Shown: positions 5,986-6,037 of the stretch, piece after piece
Position numbering within the stretch: position 1 is the first letter of the stretch
How the letters are laid out: every line of letters begins with the position of its first letter
Source: Bacillota bacterium
GTDB taxonomy: Bacteria; Bacillota; Clostridia; Christensenellales; CALWSW01
Length of the DNA: 6,037 nt
Direction of reading: 5' to 3'
Assembly: GCA_023402915.1 (NCBI GenBank)
Contig: JAEYFO010000148.1
Coordinates: forward strand, 1 to 6,037
Translations under genes and position numbers: made by a program
Notes under the pieces: generated by a model
What the model was told of the DNA's origin: nothing
Seen by the model: only the letters and a program-made list of their open reading frames with translations
Databases searched by the model: none

Positions 5986-6037
5986 AAAATCACAGAGAAA
6001 AAACACGGGGAGTCCGGGGCGGTCCGCCGCGGAACGC

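Larger units (their letters stand above)
5737..6037. other. Intergenic region upstream of the HAD gene
   Basis: A 301-base AT-rich region without a credible gene. It holds the HAD leader (5737-5853), the HAD promoter (5860-5888), a spacer of about 68 bases, and a plus-strand promoter (5957-5985) reading out of the window. The two promoters are divergent. The last 30 or so bases become abruptly GC-rich, marking the beginning of another transcribed element. Confidence 0.6.

Overview
The window looks like chromosomal DNA from a fairly GC-rich member of the Clostridia (Firmicutes). The grounds are a T-box leader, the clostridial form of LeuC, strong AGGAGG-type ribosome binding sites, consensus sigma-A-like promoters with 17-base spacers, a TTG start, and a YitT/DUF2179 membrane protein. 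No species can be named. Coding DNA is visibly GC-rich, while the intergenic stretches, especially about 5800-5990, are AT-rich.

Layout from left to right. (1) 1-2930, minus strand: the front of a leucine biosynthesis operon. A consensus promoter (2898-2926) drives a leader of about 390 bases that is a leucine T-box riboswitch ending in an intrinsic terminator (2567-2607). Then come leuA (2-isopropylmalate synthase, 984-2504) and leuC (isopropylmalate dehydratase large subunit, start at 878), which runs off the left edge. Normally leuD and leuB would follow outside the window. (2) 3003-3755, plus strand: a TetR-family repressor gene, divergent from the leu operon, with its own promoter, a palindrome over the -35 box and a terminator. 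(3) 3756-3940: a non-coding purine-rich gap between two facing terminators. (4) 3941-5006, minus strand: a YitT-family membrane protein with a downstream terminator, a promoter, and a terminator-like hairpin lying between that promoter and the start codon. (5) 5044-5888, minus strand: a small HAD-superfamily phosphatase with a consensus promoter and a structured leader. (6) 5957-6037, plus strand: a strong promoter pointing out of the right edge, with about 46 transcribed bases visible.

How the parts work together: LeuA makes 2-isopropylmalate from acetyl-CoA and 2-ketoisovalerate, and LeuC (with LeuD) isomerises it. Uncharged tRNA-Leu is expected to bind the T-box and allow transcription past the terminator. 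The TetR, YitT and HAD genes each look like separate single-gene transcription units, and nothing in the sequence ties them to leucine synthesis apart from position. I see no mobile element, CRISPR array, tRNA or rRNA. Nothing amounts to a clearly new biological system. The best leads are regulatory: the leader hairpins in front of the YitT and HAD genes, the TetR operator candidate, and the truncated transcript at the right edge.
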